DNA of 64,000 bases from Bombyx mori (GCF_030269925.1 NC_085129.1:10779501-10843500); one strand, 5' to 3'; shown: positions 44,485 to 57,119, numbered from the stretch's first letter. Notes: a model not told the origin generated them from the letters alone. Program-made: numbers and translations.

Positions 44485-45948
44485 TCACACAACTATTAAT
44501 GTGTGTGTTGTTATTCTCTGTATTTGAGGATCGCTCATCCAATGGAACTTTATACAGATCTACATGACGCGCAAGCGATTTACAAATTCAGTTAATTTTG
44601 TAACTTCTAAGTATGTAGATTCGGATTAAATTAGTTGTCAAATATATAAATTCTATCAGCCAAATAGGAAACTTATAATTGCAGAGCTAAAATGCAATTT
44701 CTCTAAATAGTTTTGAAATGTTTCAATTGGTTGTTAAAACCATAAATTTCCTTAAAATATTCGAATTTTTTTTTAAAATATTAATTAAATTATTTGGCTA
44801 AATGTAAAATAGTAATGGTACTGCTTCAAGTAAATTTCAAATTTCCGTTATCGACATAAGTAACTTTTATTACATTTCAATTATCTCTTAAATTTTATTT
44901 TTAGATTGGACACCTTCCTGTATAATTATCAGATATCTATCACATTTGGCTTCTGCGCTTATAATTCGACATATTTAATACCCGTGGCGCCAATTGCTCC
45001 CTTTATCATTGAAGATTAAGATAATATCATATTTACACGAACGTTATTAGATTCAAATTGTTGCTATGTCGCTTTAAATACGATGTGTGTACAATTTATA
45101 TAAAATATTCTTAATTTTTTTAATCGATCGAAAGTTCGTCTACTTTGTAGTTGAAACATTTTCAAAACTAATATACTCGTAATGATTTTATGGCCACAAC
45201 GTTTTACCAACCCGTCAGTTTTAAAACAAAAGTGCTGACATATTTACTGGCATGCGTGATAGTTTTTATTATTTGTCAGCATACTTCAAATTAATTCATA
45301 CTTATTAATATTTTAATTGTGAATGCGATTTTATTTGTTTATCACGCTTGCGTGTCTTAACTACTCAACCGATTATCATGCGCTGTTAGAGTTGGAAGAA
45401 AAGACATGAGTATTTTTTATTCACGAAAAAGTACTATTCGTGAGGGATACAATTTATTCTATACATTAACGTGAACGGAACCCTATTAGTTAGTTACATT
45501 TTTTTTTCTTTTAGATGAATCAAAAACCTAGTATTACCACGTAAGTCACCGGAGCCCTACGCGGCGCACCGAATTAACTATACCGATTTTTGTTACTAGC
45601 GCCTGGATTACCTAACTTTGCCTTCTTTTCTTTTTATTGTATGTTTTAGTCTTTTGGATCTCTTATAAATAGATTTTATCTCAGTATCTTCGAATTTGTC
45701 TGCCCCAGAGTCTACTAGATATTCTGGCGCCTTAGTAAGAAGATCGAAGAGAGAAATCGATATAATTATTTTATTGCGCTACGTAGGGCACCGGTGACCT
45801 ACAAGGCAGTGAACATGTTAAATCTAAGTGTTTCTAGTACCATTATTAACGTTGATCCGATATTCCCTTGTTAGTTATACTGAAATAAATCACAGTTCAC
45901 GTAAAAATTCATTAACATTCACAAATACAGTTACATAATTATAACTTT
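44485..45948. other. AT-rich sequence, nothing recognised
   Basis: No supported gene or repeat. Confidence 0.6.
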
Positions 45949-46192
45949 TATATTTTTTATTGCTGAAATGTGTGGCCGAGCTACAGCCCACCTGGTGTCA
46001 AGTGGTTACTGGAGCCCATAGACACCTACAATGTAAACCGCCACCCAACTTGAGATATAAGTTCTAAGGTCTCAGTATAATTACAACGGCTGCCCCACCC
46101 TTCAAACTGAAACGCATTACTGCTTCACGGCAGAAATAGGCAGGGTGGCGGTACCTACCCGTACGGACTCACAAAAGGTCCTACCACCAGTA
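45949..46192 (-). repeat. Bm1 SINE, 5'-truncated
   Basis: tattgctgaaatgtgtggcc, tcaagtggttactggagccc, through aaaaggtcctaccaccagta. Confidence 0.9.
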
Positions 46193-46846
46193 AAATTCTA
46201 CATTACAAAAAAATGTCCAAAAATGATGATTTATATTATTTATTTTATTTTGATAATTCAAATTGCAATTGGTTCTAACGTATTATGTGATATTTATACA
46301 ACTGTTTAAATATGAGATTTCGTTAAATAATCGAATTAAATTATAGTCTAGTAGTCAAACTATATTATAAACACCTGAACAGACCGGATCCGCTCTGCCC
46401 CTCACAATCAAGGTTGCCGCGACGCTATGTGCTGTTGAAAGTTGGTTGACGGAAGAGCGTTGTACCGGAAAACATGACTCCCTAATAGGTCGTTACCCCT
46501 CAATTGGCGATTCGAACCAAGAGGAAGACTATAACTTGAATCTTAAAGTAGATCCAAACTTCTGGATGTTTGTTATGTCGCAAAATCAAGGCTGGTCCAA
46601 AATAGAACCCGCTACAAAACAATTCTCGGTCAGATCAAATAGGTATATGATAGTTGGAAACCATGATTTTATTCCCCTTACAGCATTACTATTCCAGGAA
46701 TCGATTTTCTGAATCAATTCACACACAGTACAGCATAGGCGTAGCATTGATTCTTAGATATGATTTAACACACCAGAGAAATCGTTTTGTGTATTTCCCT
46801 TATATTCGCTGAGATGGGTACACCAACTTCTCATTTGATGTTATGC
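46193..46846. other. Unassigned sequence with an 88-codon open frame
   Basis: The plus-strand frame 46446-46712 has less biased composition than its neighbours (MTEERCTGKHDSLIGRYPSI at the start, PNFWMFVMSQNQGWSKI inside) but no recognised domain or splice context. Confidence 0.35.
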
Positions 46847-47222
46847 AGAGTCAGGAACCCAATAGAAAGTTACATTCCCGATCCTGCGGACCGAATGGTA
46901 AACAGTCGACGTCGCCCTAAACACGTCATTTCGGATCCTCCCGATCCACTAATTGTGCTTTTAGGTACCCCAAGCACCGGTCATCGTTCTCGTCGAACCC
47001 TTGGCTTGCGACGAACGGCTCGACGAGTAAATTAACCCATAGACACAGCCCACTGAGTTTCTCGCCGAATCTTCTCAGTGGCTCGCGTTTCCGATCCGGT
47101 GGTAGATTCTGCGAAGCACTGCTAGGGCCAGTGTTAGCAACACCTCCGGTTTGAGCCCTGAGAGCTCATCTACACGCTGGGGTAACGCTGATAATCAAGG
47201 CTATCAGCATAGGTAGGAAAAA
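46847..47222 (+). mobile_element. Jockey-like LINE, ORF end plus 3' UTR
   Basis: The frame contains YIPDPADRMVNSRRRPKHV and SDPPDP, parallel to the ORF end at 33.3 kb. It is followed by the UTR segments (gtttctcgccgaatcttctc, ggctatcagcataggtagga) and a short A tail. Confidence 0.8.
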
Positions 47223-47849
47223 AGCCCAATAGCCATAGGGTAAACGCCGCGATTGAGCTGAACACATTCATTAAAGTGTCATTTTTATTAATACAACGGC
47301 TACAAATTCAATTGGAAAGGAACAAGACAAATTTATTATATCGACGACGGCTTAGACGACATGACTGGTTGTAATCAACAAATACTTTAATTTTACAAAA
47401 TGTTTTTGCGACCCATCATCGGTATCGTGCTCTGTATATATTTTTATTCTTTACAGCTTTACTTCAACTAAACTTATCGTTCATTTATCAGTAAACTGTT
47501 ACATAAATAGCATCGAGATTTGTAGTATCAACGCCGTACCTCTTTAAAGATAATATATAAAAATTCATTTCCATTCATAAAACTACATTGAACATCCGTC
47601 AATAAGCGCTACGAGGCTGCGCAATACGAATATTCGTTCGGGCTGTAAAATCATCCGTTGAAAACACTTAATCGAATACTTATCGTCTTATGTCTGGAAA
47701 TCGATTGAACGTGCTCAATGTGTGCGAACAATAAATAGAAAAAAATATATACCTATATAAAAAAAAAACAACAGAATGTACCTTCGATACAAAATTCAAG
47801 TACTACGAAAATGCAAACGCAAAATATTTGTACCTTCTTTTGCATTTAA
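47223..47849. other. AT-rich sequence, nothing recognised
   Basis: No supported gene or repeat. Confidence 0.6.
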
Positions 47850-48195
47850 AGCTTATGTGGGTGACCGAGCTCCCGGTTTGCGAGTTGAAAAATGGTCACT
47901 GGGAGCTTCTAGTCGTATCCAGGTGAATTCCGCCACCCATATTTAGGTATTAAGCCGAAATCTCAATAGTGTTGTGATATTAAGGCTGTCTCGCCCATCG
48001 AACTGGAATGCATGAAAACTTCGCGGCAGAAGTAGACAGGGAGGCGGTGTCTACGCGTCCAGGATTACAATACGACTTACGGCGATCGCAATACCCTGGT
48101 TTTATACTCAGAGAACGCCGCTCTCCATTCTTCGTTGATTCCCTTAGTCGCATTTTACGACATCCACGGAAAGAAAAAGGGATAGTACTATCATA
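47850..48195 (-). repeat. Divergent Bm1-like composite repeat
   Basis: gtgggtgaccgagctcccgg, ggcagaagtagacagggagg and similar segments follow the Bm1 order but are strongly diverged. The end (cccttagtcgcattttacga, catccacggaaagaaaaagg) is another common lepidopteran repeat motif. Confidence 0.5.
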
Positions 48196-48685
48196 GACAA
48201 ACGCACAGCCAAATTAACGAATTACAAATATTTAGTATTTATTTTTGAAACTTACATAGCCGAACTTTGCCGTCATGTTGTGTACCGTTGTATATTATGT
48301 TGAACACACATCTAACTTGATTACTCAGCCGCTTTTCCTTTAACAAAACCGAACAATTCACTTTATGTAATAATTTTTAAACACACTTCCTATTCAAAGG
48401 AACAAACACTAAAAAAACATAGGTATACTTTTTGTACTTAGATTCAGACAAAACTCGAACAATAGCTTTTGTAGTCACCAGCAAAATATACAAAGTAAAT
48501 TCTGAGTTCTGAAGAGAAACACATTTCACATCACTTTCATAATTTTCCGAATAAGCGACCAAGCGCGGCTTCAGAAATGGAACACCCTTTATTTGTCAAA
48601 AGGCTTTGAAGGCGAGTGCTTCTTTGAAGAGCGACCGTAGAATTTGAATTTTTTTTTTTTTCAAATGCGGTTGGCTTCTTTTTTT
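48196..48685. other. AT-rich sequence, nothing recognised
   Basis: The minus-strand frame 48377-48562 lies just downstream of the CpG-rich island but begins at a non-ATG codon and shows no domain. Confidence 0.45.
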
Positions 48686-48840
48686 TTCACGCGCGTACTT
48701 ATGTGTTTAGCGCGAGCAGAGACATGTGCGCTGCGCGGCGGGCGGCCAACGACTACGAGATAAAAACCTCGCTTGATTATAAACTTATAAGCTAAACTTT
48801 TTTGTTTGTGTGCGTTTGTTTGAGACGGTGTGCACGCGAG
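48686..48840 (-). promoter_or_regulatory. CpG-rich island, candidate upstream promoter of the FGF gene
   Basis: The sequence gtgcgctgcgcggcgggcgg and its surroundings are the only non-transposon CpG-rich stretch upstream of the visible FGF exons. On the minus strand TTTATAATC lies about 30 bp before the island and could serve as a TATA-like box. Two CACGC (reverse GCGTG) cores, compatible with hypoxia-response elements, lie near 48689 and 48833. The link to the gene is inference. Confidence 0.3.
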
Positions 48841-49794
48841 GCTTTGTTGGTGACCTTAAAAAAATTTTCATGAGGTAGGAAAGGGACTAGAAGTAATAAA
48901 AAAATAGTATTCGTAAATCTGATATATCATTACTTTAGAAACACTAAAAATTTACACGTTCAGATAAACATGTATTATGTAAGTAATATTTATTTATTTT
49001 TTAAACATAACACTTGATTCTTCTAAGTATCAAATGTACTGTTTTTTTCTTTGATGTATTTTCTATCGCCAAATATATGGGCTTTACAATTTTAGCAACA
49101 AGAAAGCTCGTTATGACAGTGAAAAATAAATATTATTTGTAACTATATACTAAAGTATTTATAGTTAATTATAATATTCCTCTAACAAAGTCTTAGAAAA
49201 GCAGTTAGAAAAATGTTTACTAATCCAACACATTGACTGTTTTGGAAATTATGCCATGCTGTCTGATATCAGAGATTCTATGTAAATCTGCAAACGTTGA
49301 AATTGATGCAGTGGTAGAGCCCAAAGAGAACCACTTGCTTAAATAAATAAACGGGAAAATTTCACGAAATAGTCAATCCTAAAATTACGAAAACAAAGAT
49401 TTTTGTATTACTTATTAACAGCTCTATAGAGGTCGCCAAAATAATATTCTAAATGAATATTTTATGTTAATATTTTAAGGAACAATATAATATATGTTGT
49501 ATAATATAAAACAAAAGTAAAAAACGATACACGAAACACATGTACCTGAGTATTACGTGGAAACGTAATCTATTCGCGGCACTATCAAAATAGGTCAATG
49601 CGGCAATTCTTTACTGCAGTCGAGAGCTTCACGATAAACAAACATTGTTACATATAAATCGTCGTTTTTGTACGTTTTGTTACATTAACACGAACGCCCT
49701 GAGCTGTAATGGATTCTGAACTTGTCCTGGTCACGCTATTTTAGTGTCGTCGGATTAAAAACGAATTTTGCAAATACATACTTCACGCTAAACT
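48841..49794. other. AT-rich sequence, nothing recognised
   Basis: No supported gene or repeat. Confidence 0.6.
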
Positions 49795-50071
49795 ATAGGT
49801 ATAGGTAAAGATTAATTGCTGTTCGTTAGTCTCATTAAAACTCGAGAACGGCTGGACCGATTTGGCTAATTTTCGTCTTGAATTATTTGTGGAAGTCCAG
49901 AGAAGGTTTAAAAGGTGAATAAATATGAAAATGCTCGAAATTATACAAAAACAAACAATTTTGTTTTTCTTTTGATGTGTCCCTCGTCGGACGGATTCCT
50001 TTTGTTTTTTTTTTGTTTTTTTTATACAAAAGTTTAGGTTGAGGCACTACAAAGTCTGCCGGGTCAGCTAG
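49795..50071 (+). mobile_element. Helitron family A, 5' end eroded
   Basis: attgctgttcgttagtctca, then the family body, ending tctgccgggtcagCTAG before T. The canonical TC start is not clear. Confidence 0.82.
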
Positions 50072-50514
50072 TTTAGAACATATTTGATTTCAATGATGAG
50101 TTAATTGACCACCCGGTATTAAAGATTAAAATCATTCGAGAATAATATTAATTATGAAATAGGTAGATTAAAAACCAAAACAACGGAAACACGCGATACT
50201 GTAAATAGAATTAATTCAAGAAACGATAAAACAACCATTCATTTGATTATAATTATGTAGGCAAGTTGTTTTAAAACCAATGTTGTGTTTGATCAGCTGT
50301 CAACCTTGCATTGCATTAATACAGGGCTTCGTGACCCGATGCACATATTCACGAGTTGCAAACAAAACGTATTATTTGTAAATTGGAAAAAAAAACTGTT
50401 TTTTTTTTCATATCGAGCGAACGTAAAATTTTACAAACCGGGCCTTACGATGTAATACAACCACATAAATCTACATAGAATTATAGCATTCACAAATATC
50501 TTTAGACCTGTGTG
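50072..50514. other. AT-rich sequence, nothing recognised
   Basis: No supported gene or repeat. Confidence 0.55.
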
Positions 50515-50677
50515 CTAAGTGCGAGTTTTTTAACGTTATCGATAGCGTAAAAGTTAACTCAAATTTGGATACAGTTGGAACAGGGTCCCTAGTGGCAAAC
50601 GTATTCAAAGGTTTCAACTCCATAAAAATTTAAGTTAACTTTTACGCTATCGAGAACGTTAAAAGACTCGCACTAAG
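50515..50677. mobile_element. MITE with long terminal inverted repeats (about 50 bp arms)
   Basis: The left arm (ctaagtgcgagttttttaac, gttatcgatagcgtaaaagt, taactcaaattt) pairs with the right arm ending gaacgttaaaagactcgcac with about four mismatches, around a 60-bp centre. Non-coding; superfamily not assigned. Confidence 0.8.
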
Positions 50678-51258
50678 GACACTGGCAAATATCGTAACCT
50701 GCAAGTAACCGACGAACATAATATAATTAAGTATTTCAGGAAGGTTCTCGTTGTGTACACTAGAAATTATTTTGTAAACGTTATCAACTAAAAATTTTCT
50801 TATGACAATGACGAACACAAATTTAATGAACAGTTTGTATATAAACTATGCCATTGTTGCGTCAACGGGTCTAGCGGATAGCCCAAATTCCGGCAAGCAA
50901 GTAATTACCCATGGCTATCGACAATATCAGGGACAATACAATCGTAGAAATCTTTCGAAATAAAACATCTAGAACTACGTTTGAAGAAGCTCACGATTGT
51001 CATCTTTATTGATTCTAAACTGCATTTGTAACCCCATACTGTTATGTAGAAAAAGCACTATCAACCTGCCTACTTTAGCCCCTAATCTGTTTTTTTGTTT
51101 ATAGGTAAATGAAATATATGGCGCACGTAGAAGGCGGTCTTCGTATCCTGATGACAATGTACTCCGGGAACCACTTATTACCGGGCGAATTAATGGAAAT
51201 CATCGAATTACCAGGAATAAAGAATACGGCTGCCAAATAACTGAATGTTAAACCGACG
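50678..51258. other. AT-rich sequence, nothing recognised
   Basis: No supported gene or repeat. Confidence 0.55.
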
Positions 51259-51570
51259 TTTTTTTTTTTTTTTTTTTTTTTTTATTGCCCTTGTAGACAG
51301 ACGAGCATACGGCCCACCTGATGGTGAGTGGTTACCGTCGCCCATGGACTTCAGCAATGCCAGGGGCAGAGCCAAGCCGCTGCCTACCGCTTAATACTCT
51401 CCACAAGCCTCGTTTGAAGAAGGACATGTCATAGCGCTCGGGAAACACCGTGGAGGGGAGCTCATTCCATAGCCGGATGGTACGTGGCAAAAAAGACCTC
51501 TGGAAACGCACTGTGGATGACCGCAGTGGCTCCAGGTAGTATGGATGAACTCTACTCCGGTGGTGGTGGT
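51259..51570 (-). mobile_element. BMC1-like LINE 3' end, about 310 bp
   Basis: T-run of about 25, the shared tail, then ctccacaagcctcgtttgaa, gcgctcgggaaacaccgtgg and ctctggaaacgcactgtgga. Longer than the copies at 12.8 and 16.3 kb. Confidence 0.8.
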
Positions 51571-52052
51571 AAATTAACTAATACGTTCTATAGTTTTCGA
51601 TTTTTTAAGTAGACAAACACGATGCCTCTCGACATATTACGAAAACTAAGATATATACAGCACTATGTGGCTTTTATTAAAACGTACGAGTTCTATTGAC
51701 CTTTCTAAGTCACGAGAAGCAACTTCCGACTTCCGAGTAGAAGCGAATTTAAATAATTTCCTTGATTGGTTTTATGCATAAAAAGACACAAAATAAATTC
51801 TGACTTAATTAAACTAGTTTCGATATTAATACGTAAATGTGAATGATTAAAGTTTATTTTGTAGTGCAAGAGCAATGACTGCCACTCCAAAATCCGCGTG
51901 GTTGAGTCTTGGACCTTAATCTCAATAGATGAATCACTGTTGGAGGGCTCTATATACTCTAGACTCTAGACTATTTAGTACCAAATGGGTAAATGTCTAT
52001 TCATTAACTAATATCTAACAAAAAGTTGTAACTGTGTCCCGAAATTCCACGT

Positions 52053-52294
52053 TTTTTTTTATTGCTTAGATGGGTGGATGAACTCACAGCCCACCTGGTG
52101 CTAAGTGGTTACTGGAGCCCATAGACATCTACAACGTAAATGCGCCACCCACCTTGAGTTATAAGTTCTAAGATCTCAGTATAGTTACAATGGCTGCCTC
52201 ATCCTTCAAACTGAAACGCATTACTGCTTTACGGTAGAAATAGGCAGGGTGGTGGTACCTACTCGCGCGGATTCACAGGAGGTCCTACCACCAG
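52053..52294 (-). repeat. Bm1 SINE, 5'-truncated
   Basis: T-run, attgcttagatgggtggatg, through ggaggtcctaccaccag. Confidence 0.9.
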
Positions 52295-53126
52295 CTTAAT
52301 GGAATATGTCTTAATGAAATAAAAGCTCACATTATTGATTAAGCTACGCTGTCAAAGTTTCATCAGTCCATATGTAATCAAATCAAAATCAGACTATTAT
52401 CCTTACATTTTTTCAACAAATATACAAGCAGCACTAACTGTGTAGATTTAAAAATTATTCAGCCATTGTAACTTACACTAAACCAGTAAAATTAGAATGC
52501 GTTCGAATGATTACATAATAATTTTATTTCATAATTACATAATTACTATGTAACTATAGGGTTTCGTGTTTTGTAAATTGATTGAGTCCGTTTAGATTAC
52601 AGGTACAGCATTGTTTTCAATGTTAAGGCGTAATTTTCCAGTAATGCGCGGAAAATTTTATTTGTTTATTATTTTCATAAAACCACCTTGACCCACCCAA
52701 CAAGCGGTAGATAGCAGACCATTAAAGCTTGGCCTTACCAATGACAGTTTATTGGCTTACTCAAAGGCCTATGCTAAAATATACATTTTTATTGGAAAGG
52801 TTAAAAATTTCGTCTCATTAATCAACAAAAGTCGCACGTATTATTTCTTAATCAATGGTAAAATAATAATATATTTTAGCTATTAATTTTTATAAATAGG
52901 CATTTCATTATGTTTCTCAATTCACAAGTTAGGCAATATCTAAGCCCTTCGCTTTTTGAATAGACAATTACTAATCACATACATGGATTAGATGAAGGGA
53001 ACAATTTATTTTTTATGTAATAATCGTGTTGCCTAAAAATAATCAAAATAAGGCGTTTTCCCGCTTGCAATCTTTTTGAATATTTTCCAAGACATAAGAA
53101 AGGCTCATTTAACATAACCTGCCAAG
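52295..53126. other. AT-rich sequence, nothing recognised
   Basis: No supported gene or repeat. Confidence 0.55.
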
Positions 53127-53135
53127 TACCTCATC

Positions 53136-53411
53136 TTTTTTCTTTTTTCCTACCAATGCTGATAGCCTTGAGAGGCTATTTCAGCTACTCCTTGACGTGT
53201 AGATGAGCTCACGGGGATCAAACTGGGAGTGTTGCTAACACTGGCCCTAGCAAGAGGAGTATTTCGCAGAATCTACCAGCGGATCAGAAACGCGACCCAC
53301 TGAGAAGACCCGGCGAGAAACTCAGTGGACTGTATCTATGGGATAATTCGCTCGTCAAGCCCTTCGTCGCGAGCGACGGGTTCGACGAGGACGGTGTCCG
53401 GTGCTTGTGGT
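53136..53411 (-). mobile_element. Jockey-like LINE 3' end with target duplication
   Basis: Direct repeats TACCTCATC at 53127-53135 and 53412-53420. Body as at 35.5 kb (cctaccaatgctgatagcct through cgacgaggacggtgtccggt). Confidence 0.82.
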
Positions 53412-53825
53412 TACCTCATCAAAATATGTATACCAAATTACAGCTACAAATCCGAAGGTTCTCTAAACACTCAAGTAATAATAGACATCATTTATTAGTC
53501 AGTGATTTCTATATCAAGTACATTAACATAATATATTCATATGTCACATGAATTCCACTCGAAATACCATTAGTAAGTGCGAAATGTAATTTACAACAAA
53601 TATGTTATTGAGAAACGGTATTCTGTTGACACAGCACAATAACGTCAGAGTACATTTGTACGTTGTGGCGACCACGTATTTATTTACATTGTACACTACG
53701 ATAATATTACAATATAGTAAATACTTCTGAATTTGGTAATAACCATACCACTAACCATTTTTTTATATTTCAAACGTATATATTTCAAAGGGTTACATAA
53801 TAGGTTGACGATGTGGGTAATGAAT

Positions 53826-54023
53826 TTTTCACAGCCTAGTGAGCTTCTCACCGAATCCTCTCAGTGAATTGCATTTCCGATCCGGTGGTAGATTCTTCGA
53901 AACACTGCTCTTGCTAGGGCTGGTGTTAGCCAATATGCTACACTGAGCCCCGTGAGCTCACCTACTCGCTCGGTGAATCTAGTATAACCCATAAAGCTTA
54001 CCAGCATAGGTAGGAAAGAAAAA
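53826..54023 (+). mobile_element. Jockey-like LINE 3' end
   Basis: agtgagcttctcaccgaatc, tccgatccggtggtagattc, through accagcataggtaggaaag; opposite orientation to the 53.1-kb copy. Confidence 0.78.
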
Positions 54024-54051
54024 TCCTTCTGTTATTTTTAATGTACTTAAT

Positions 54052-54246
54052 CTCTTCTTCTTTGTCTTCACTTTATTATCGGCACAGTGAATTTTACTAT
54101 TCCATTCTCTTCCATCAGCCGTCATCTCAGCAGTCACTCCTCTCTCTCTCATATCGTCATTCAGAGACTCCATCCATGTCTTCTTCGGTCGACTCTTCCC
54201 CCTCTACCTTGCAGTACCATTTCCATACATCTCCTAGTTGTAGTAC
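54052..54246 (-). mobile_element. RTE-like LINE 3' end with 11-bp target duplication
   Basis: ATGTACTTAAT at 54041-54051 and 54247-54257. The minus frame reads MESLNDDMRERGVTAEMTAD and GREWNSKIHCAD, in frame here, unlike the relative at 44.3 kb. Confidence 0.85.
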
Positions 54247-54257
54247 ATGTACTTAAT

Positions 54258-54843
54258 TATGATGAAAAATGTAGAGAAGATAAAAAGGGTGCTTCTATAG
54301 CTTAGTCGACAGATAATGAAGAATTATTGCTTGCCTGCTAAATATGGTTCGCTATTAATATAATATTGTTGTTAGTCATAAACAACTCTGGTGAGATATT
54401 TAATTTACATATCTGTAGAAAGTGACGAGCTAAGCGCCATAATAACCATTTTCAAAGTAAATAAAGTTAGAAGAGACATTGCACACAACTACTTAACGTC
54501 GACGGCTTTATTTTGCAAACATTAAATCGATAAAAAGGGCACACTCCAGGACCTGGCTTGTAGGGTTGCCATAAAAGATATTCAAAAACAATTAAAAGTT
54601 AGTTACAATAGTAGCTACTTACCAGAAGCGGTATATTACTACATACAAGTATGTTCATGCGAGAATAGACAAAAATAGAGTAACAAGCGAACAACTAAAT
54701 TTACAGTTAGGGATATTGGATATAACAACATAATTATACATTATATAATAAAATAAAATGTAATGTACATTTCAAACGACATTGTAAAATAAGGCTCCCG
54801 CACACTAAGCAGCCTGCCAGCGCAGCCAGGCTGCGGCAGCCGA
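54258..54843. other. AT-rich sequence ending in a GC-rich GC/AG-repeat patch
   Basis: 54792-54842 (ctcccgcacactaagcagcc, gcgcagccaggctgcggcag) looks like an end of an unassigned element and is directly followed by Bm1. Confidence 0.4.
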
Positions 54844-54983
54844 TTTTTTTATTTTATTGGTTTGACGTGTGAACGATCTCACAGCCCACCTGGTGTTAAG
54901 TGGTCACTAGAGCCCATAGACATCTACAACGTAAATGTCGCCACCCACCTTGAGATATAAGTTGTAAGGTCTCAGTATAGTTA
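54844..54983 (-). repeat. Bm1 SINE 3' half
   Basis: ttttattggtttgacgtgtg, ctcacagcccacctggtgtt, through gtaaggtctcagtatagtta. Flanked by short gcagcc repeats. Confidence 0.85.
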
Positions 54984-55876
54984 ATATTTGAGCAGCCAGT
55001 TATAGAACCCAACCGACGTCCATTTATGATCCTTTCGTCGAGCGATTTGGACTTTATCTCGTAAAAAATGCAAAGAGACTGGACAAAAGGCTTATTCTAT
55101 AACTATTTTAAAGATGTTCATACATACCCAGACCGGCTGTTTTTAAATACAAGAGATTGTACAAGCTTGCTGTGTCATATAACTAACATTTGACAAAACG
55201 AATATGCATTGGCTGCTACAGCAAGTGCGCGGGGACTGTAAAATAAAAACTAAGGGTAAATTAATAAATACATATATGTGAAAAATATGCTTTCACGTAT
55301 ATATATTTATTTAATTCGTAAAAGCGTTTGAATTTCTGAATGCTTATCTTTACAATCCCTAAACTTATTTTTCAACAGATCTCTTTTAAATCCTAATTAA
55401 TTTGTAGAATCTATTTATTATACATGCGTAATACAACCTTAGTAAGAGATATAGCATGGATACAGGTTGTATCGCGTCGCAGTAATTTAAACTTGAAAAG
55501 AGAAAAGTATAAGAGAGCTTCCATAGTTCGAACTATTTATGTCTGGAGGTAGGGACAAGATATACATGAACCTTCTTTCCTATTTTACACAAAACTGCAC
55601 TTTATAGTTTCTGCGCTCCTTTTTGAAATGTATTATATCACAATTCTTCCTTCTATTGTTCCCTCCGCTTGTTTCTTTGGAATAATAAATCATATCATAA
55701 TCATAATAATATTTTAACGTATCATAGTTATTTCATTAGCATATGATTAAGCTGCAAATGTAAATGATCAGCGCTTTAATATAATATTGAAGCACTAATA
55801 GGCATTAAAGAAACATAGTTGAACGAAAATATGACAATGAACTAAATTTATAAACTGATTAAATTATAACTTTTTT
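54984..55876. other. AT-rich sequence, nothing recognised
   Basis: No supported gene or repeat. Confidence 0.55.
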
Positions 55877-56117
55877 ACTGGTGGTAGGACCTCTTGTGAG
55901 GCCGCACGGGTAGGTACCATCACCCTACCTATTTCTACCATGAAGCTGTAATGAGTTTCTGTTTGAAGGGTAAGGCAGCCGTTGTAACTATACTGAGACC
56001 TTAGAACTTATATCTTAAGGTGGGTGGCGCATTTACGTTGTAGTTGTCTATGAGCTCCAGTAACCACTTAACACCAGGTGGGCTGAGAGCTCGTCCCCCA
56101 CCTAAGTAATAAAAAAG
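55877..56117 (+). repeat. Bm1 SINE, 5'-truncated
   Basis: actggtggtaggacctcttg through gctcgtcccccacctaagta and an A-rich tail. Confidence 0.9.
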
Positions 56118-56789
56118 TAAAAAATAAAATTTTAATGAAAATAGCAACCCTAAACTAACGTCCCATTCCAGCTTTATAGTCTTCACAACCGCATCGAATG
56201 AAAAAAGATGCCCTAGGTAAAAGGAAAAAGCAGTTAGTTTAATAATACCTTCCATACTAATCATTCCAATAATTTAAAGATGACGTTTTTTATACGTTTA
56301 CATGTTTATAATAAAACTCAAATCATACAACCAAAGAAGTAAAAGAAACACTAAAAGAACAAGTAGAAAAGTTCCTCCCTATGGCAGGTTGCAATATTTT
56401 AATAGGGCCGGTCGTAATTCAAGATAGTATAGCTGGTCGTAAAAATCATGCCAAATCTCTTTGCAGCGCCGAATAGATGGATAAAAATGGATCCTTATCC
56501 AAGAAGACGAAATTTCAGTTGTATACAGCGTTTCGCGATTCCATATTCGATTTTAAATAAATTTACACAGTTCTGACTTTAGCCTATTGTTTTAATACAA
56601 GATACGAAAACCGCATACAACATCACAAAAAACACGAAAAAATGTGAATATGTGATTCTGACAAATTAACATACCGAACATGATCATTTGGTATTTGTAA
56701 ATAATATTTTTTGTCAAACTAGCCAATTCCAAGAGTGAGAGTAGTAATTTACAACTTAAGTAAGTAGTGCCTTTTAGGAGTAAGTTAAA
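56118..56789. other. AT-rich sequence, nothing recognised
   Basis: No supported gene or repeat. Confidence 0.5.
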
Positions 56790-56794
56790 GTATA

Positions 56795-57110
56795 TTTCAT
56801 TAGCCTGTATCTCTCCACTGCTGGATGTAGGCCTCTCCCATAGTCCGCCGCAATGAACGATCCTCCGCCTTCCGCATCCAATCTCTCCCAGCATATCGCC
56901 GCAAGTCATCAGTCCAACGGGCAGGGAGACGCCCAACGCTGCGCTTACCGGTATGCGGTCTCCAGTCCAGAACACGTCTGCTCCATCAGCCATCGGTTCT
57001 GCGACACGTATGTCCAGCCCATTGCCACTTCAGCTTGCTAATCTTTAGGGCTATGTCGGTTACTTTGGTTCTTTGACAGATTTCATCATTTCTGACTCTA
57101 TCCATCAAAG
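56795..57110 (-). mobile_element. LINE ORF2 C-terminus (CR1/L2-group type), 5'-truncated
   Basis: The minus strand is open: DRVRNDEICQRTKVTDIALK, ISKLKWQWAGHTCRRTDGWW, SRRVLDWRPHTGKRSVGRLP, ARWTDDLRRYAGRDWMRKAE, then TMGEAYIQQWRDTG and a stop. The KWQWAGH and GRxPxRWxDD blocks are typical of non-LTR ORFs in insects. Catalytic domains are missing. Confidence 0.82.
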
Positions 57111-57119
57111 AAAGGTAAA

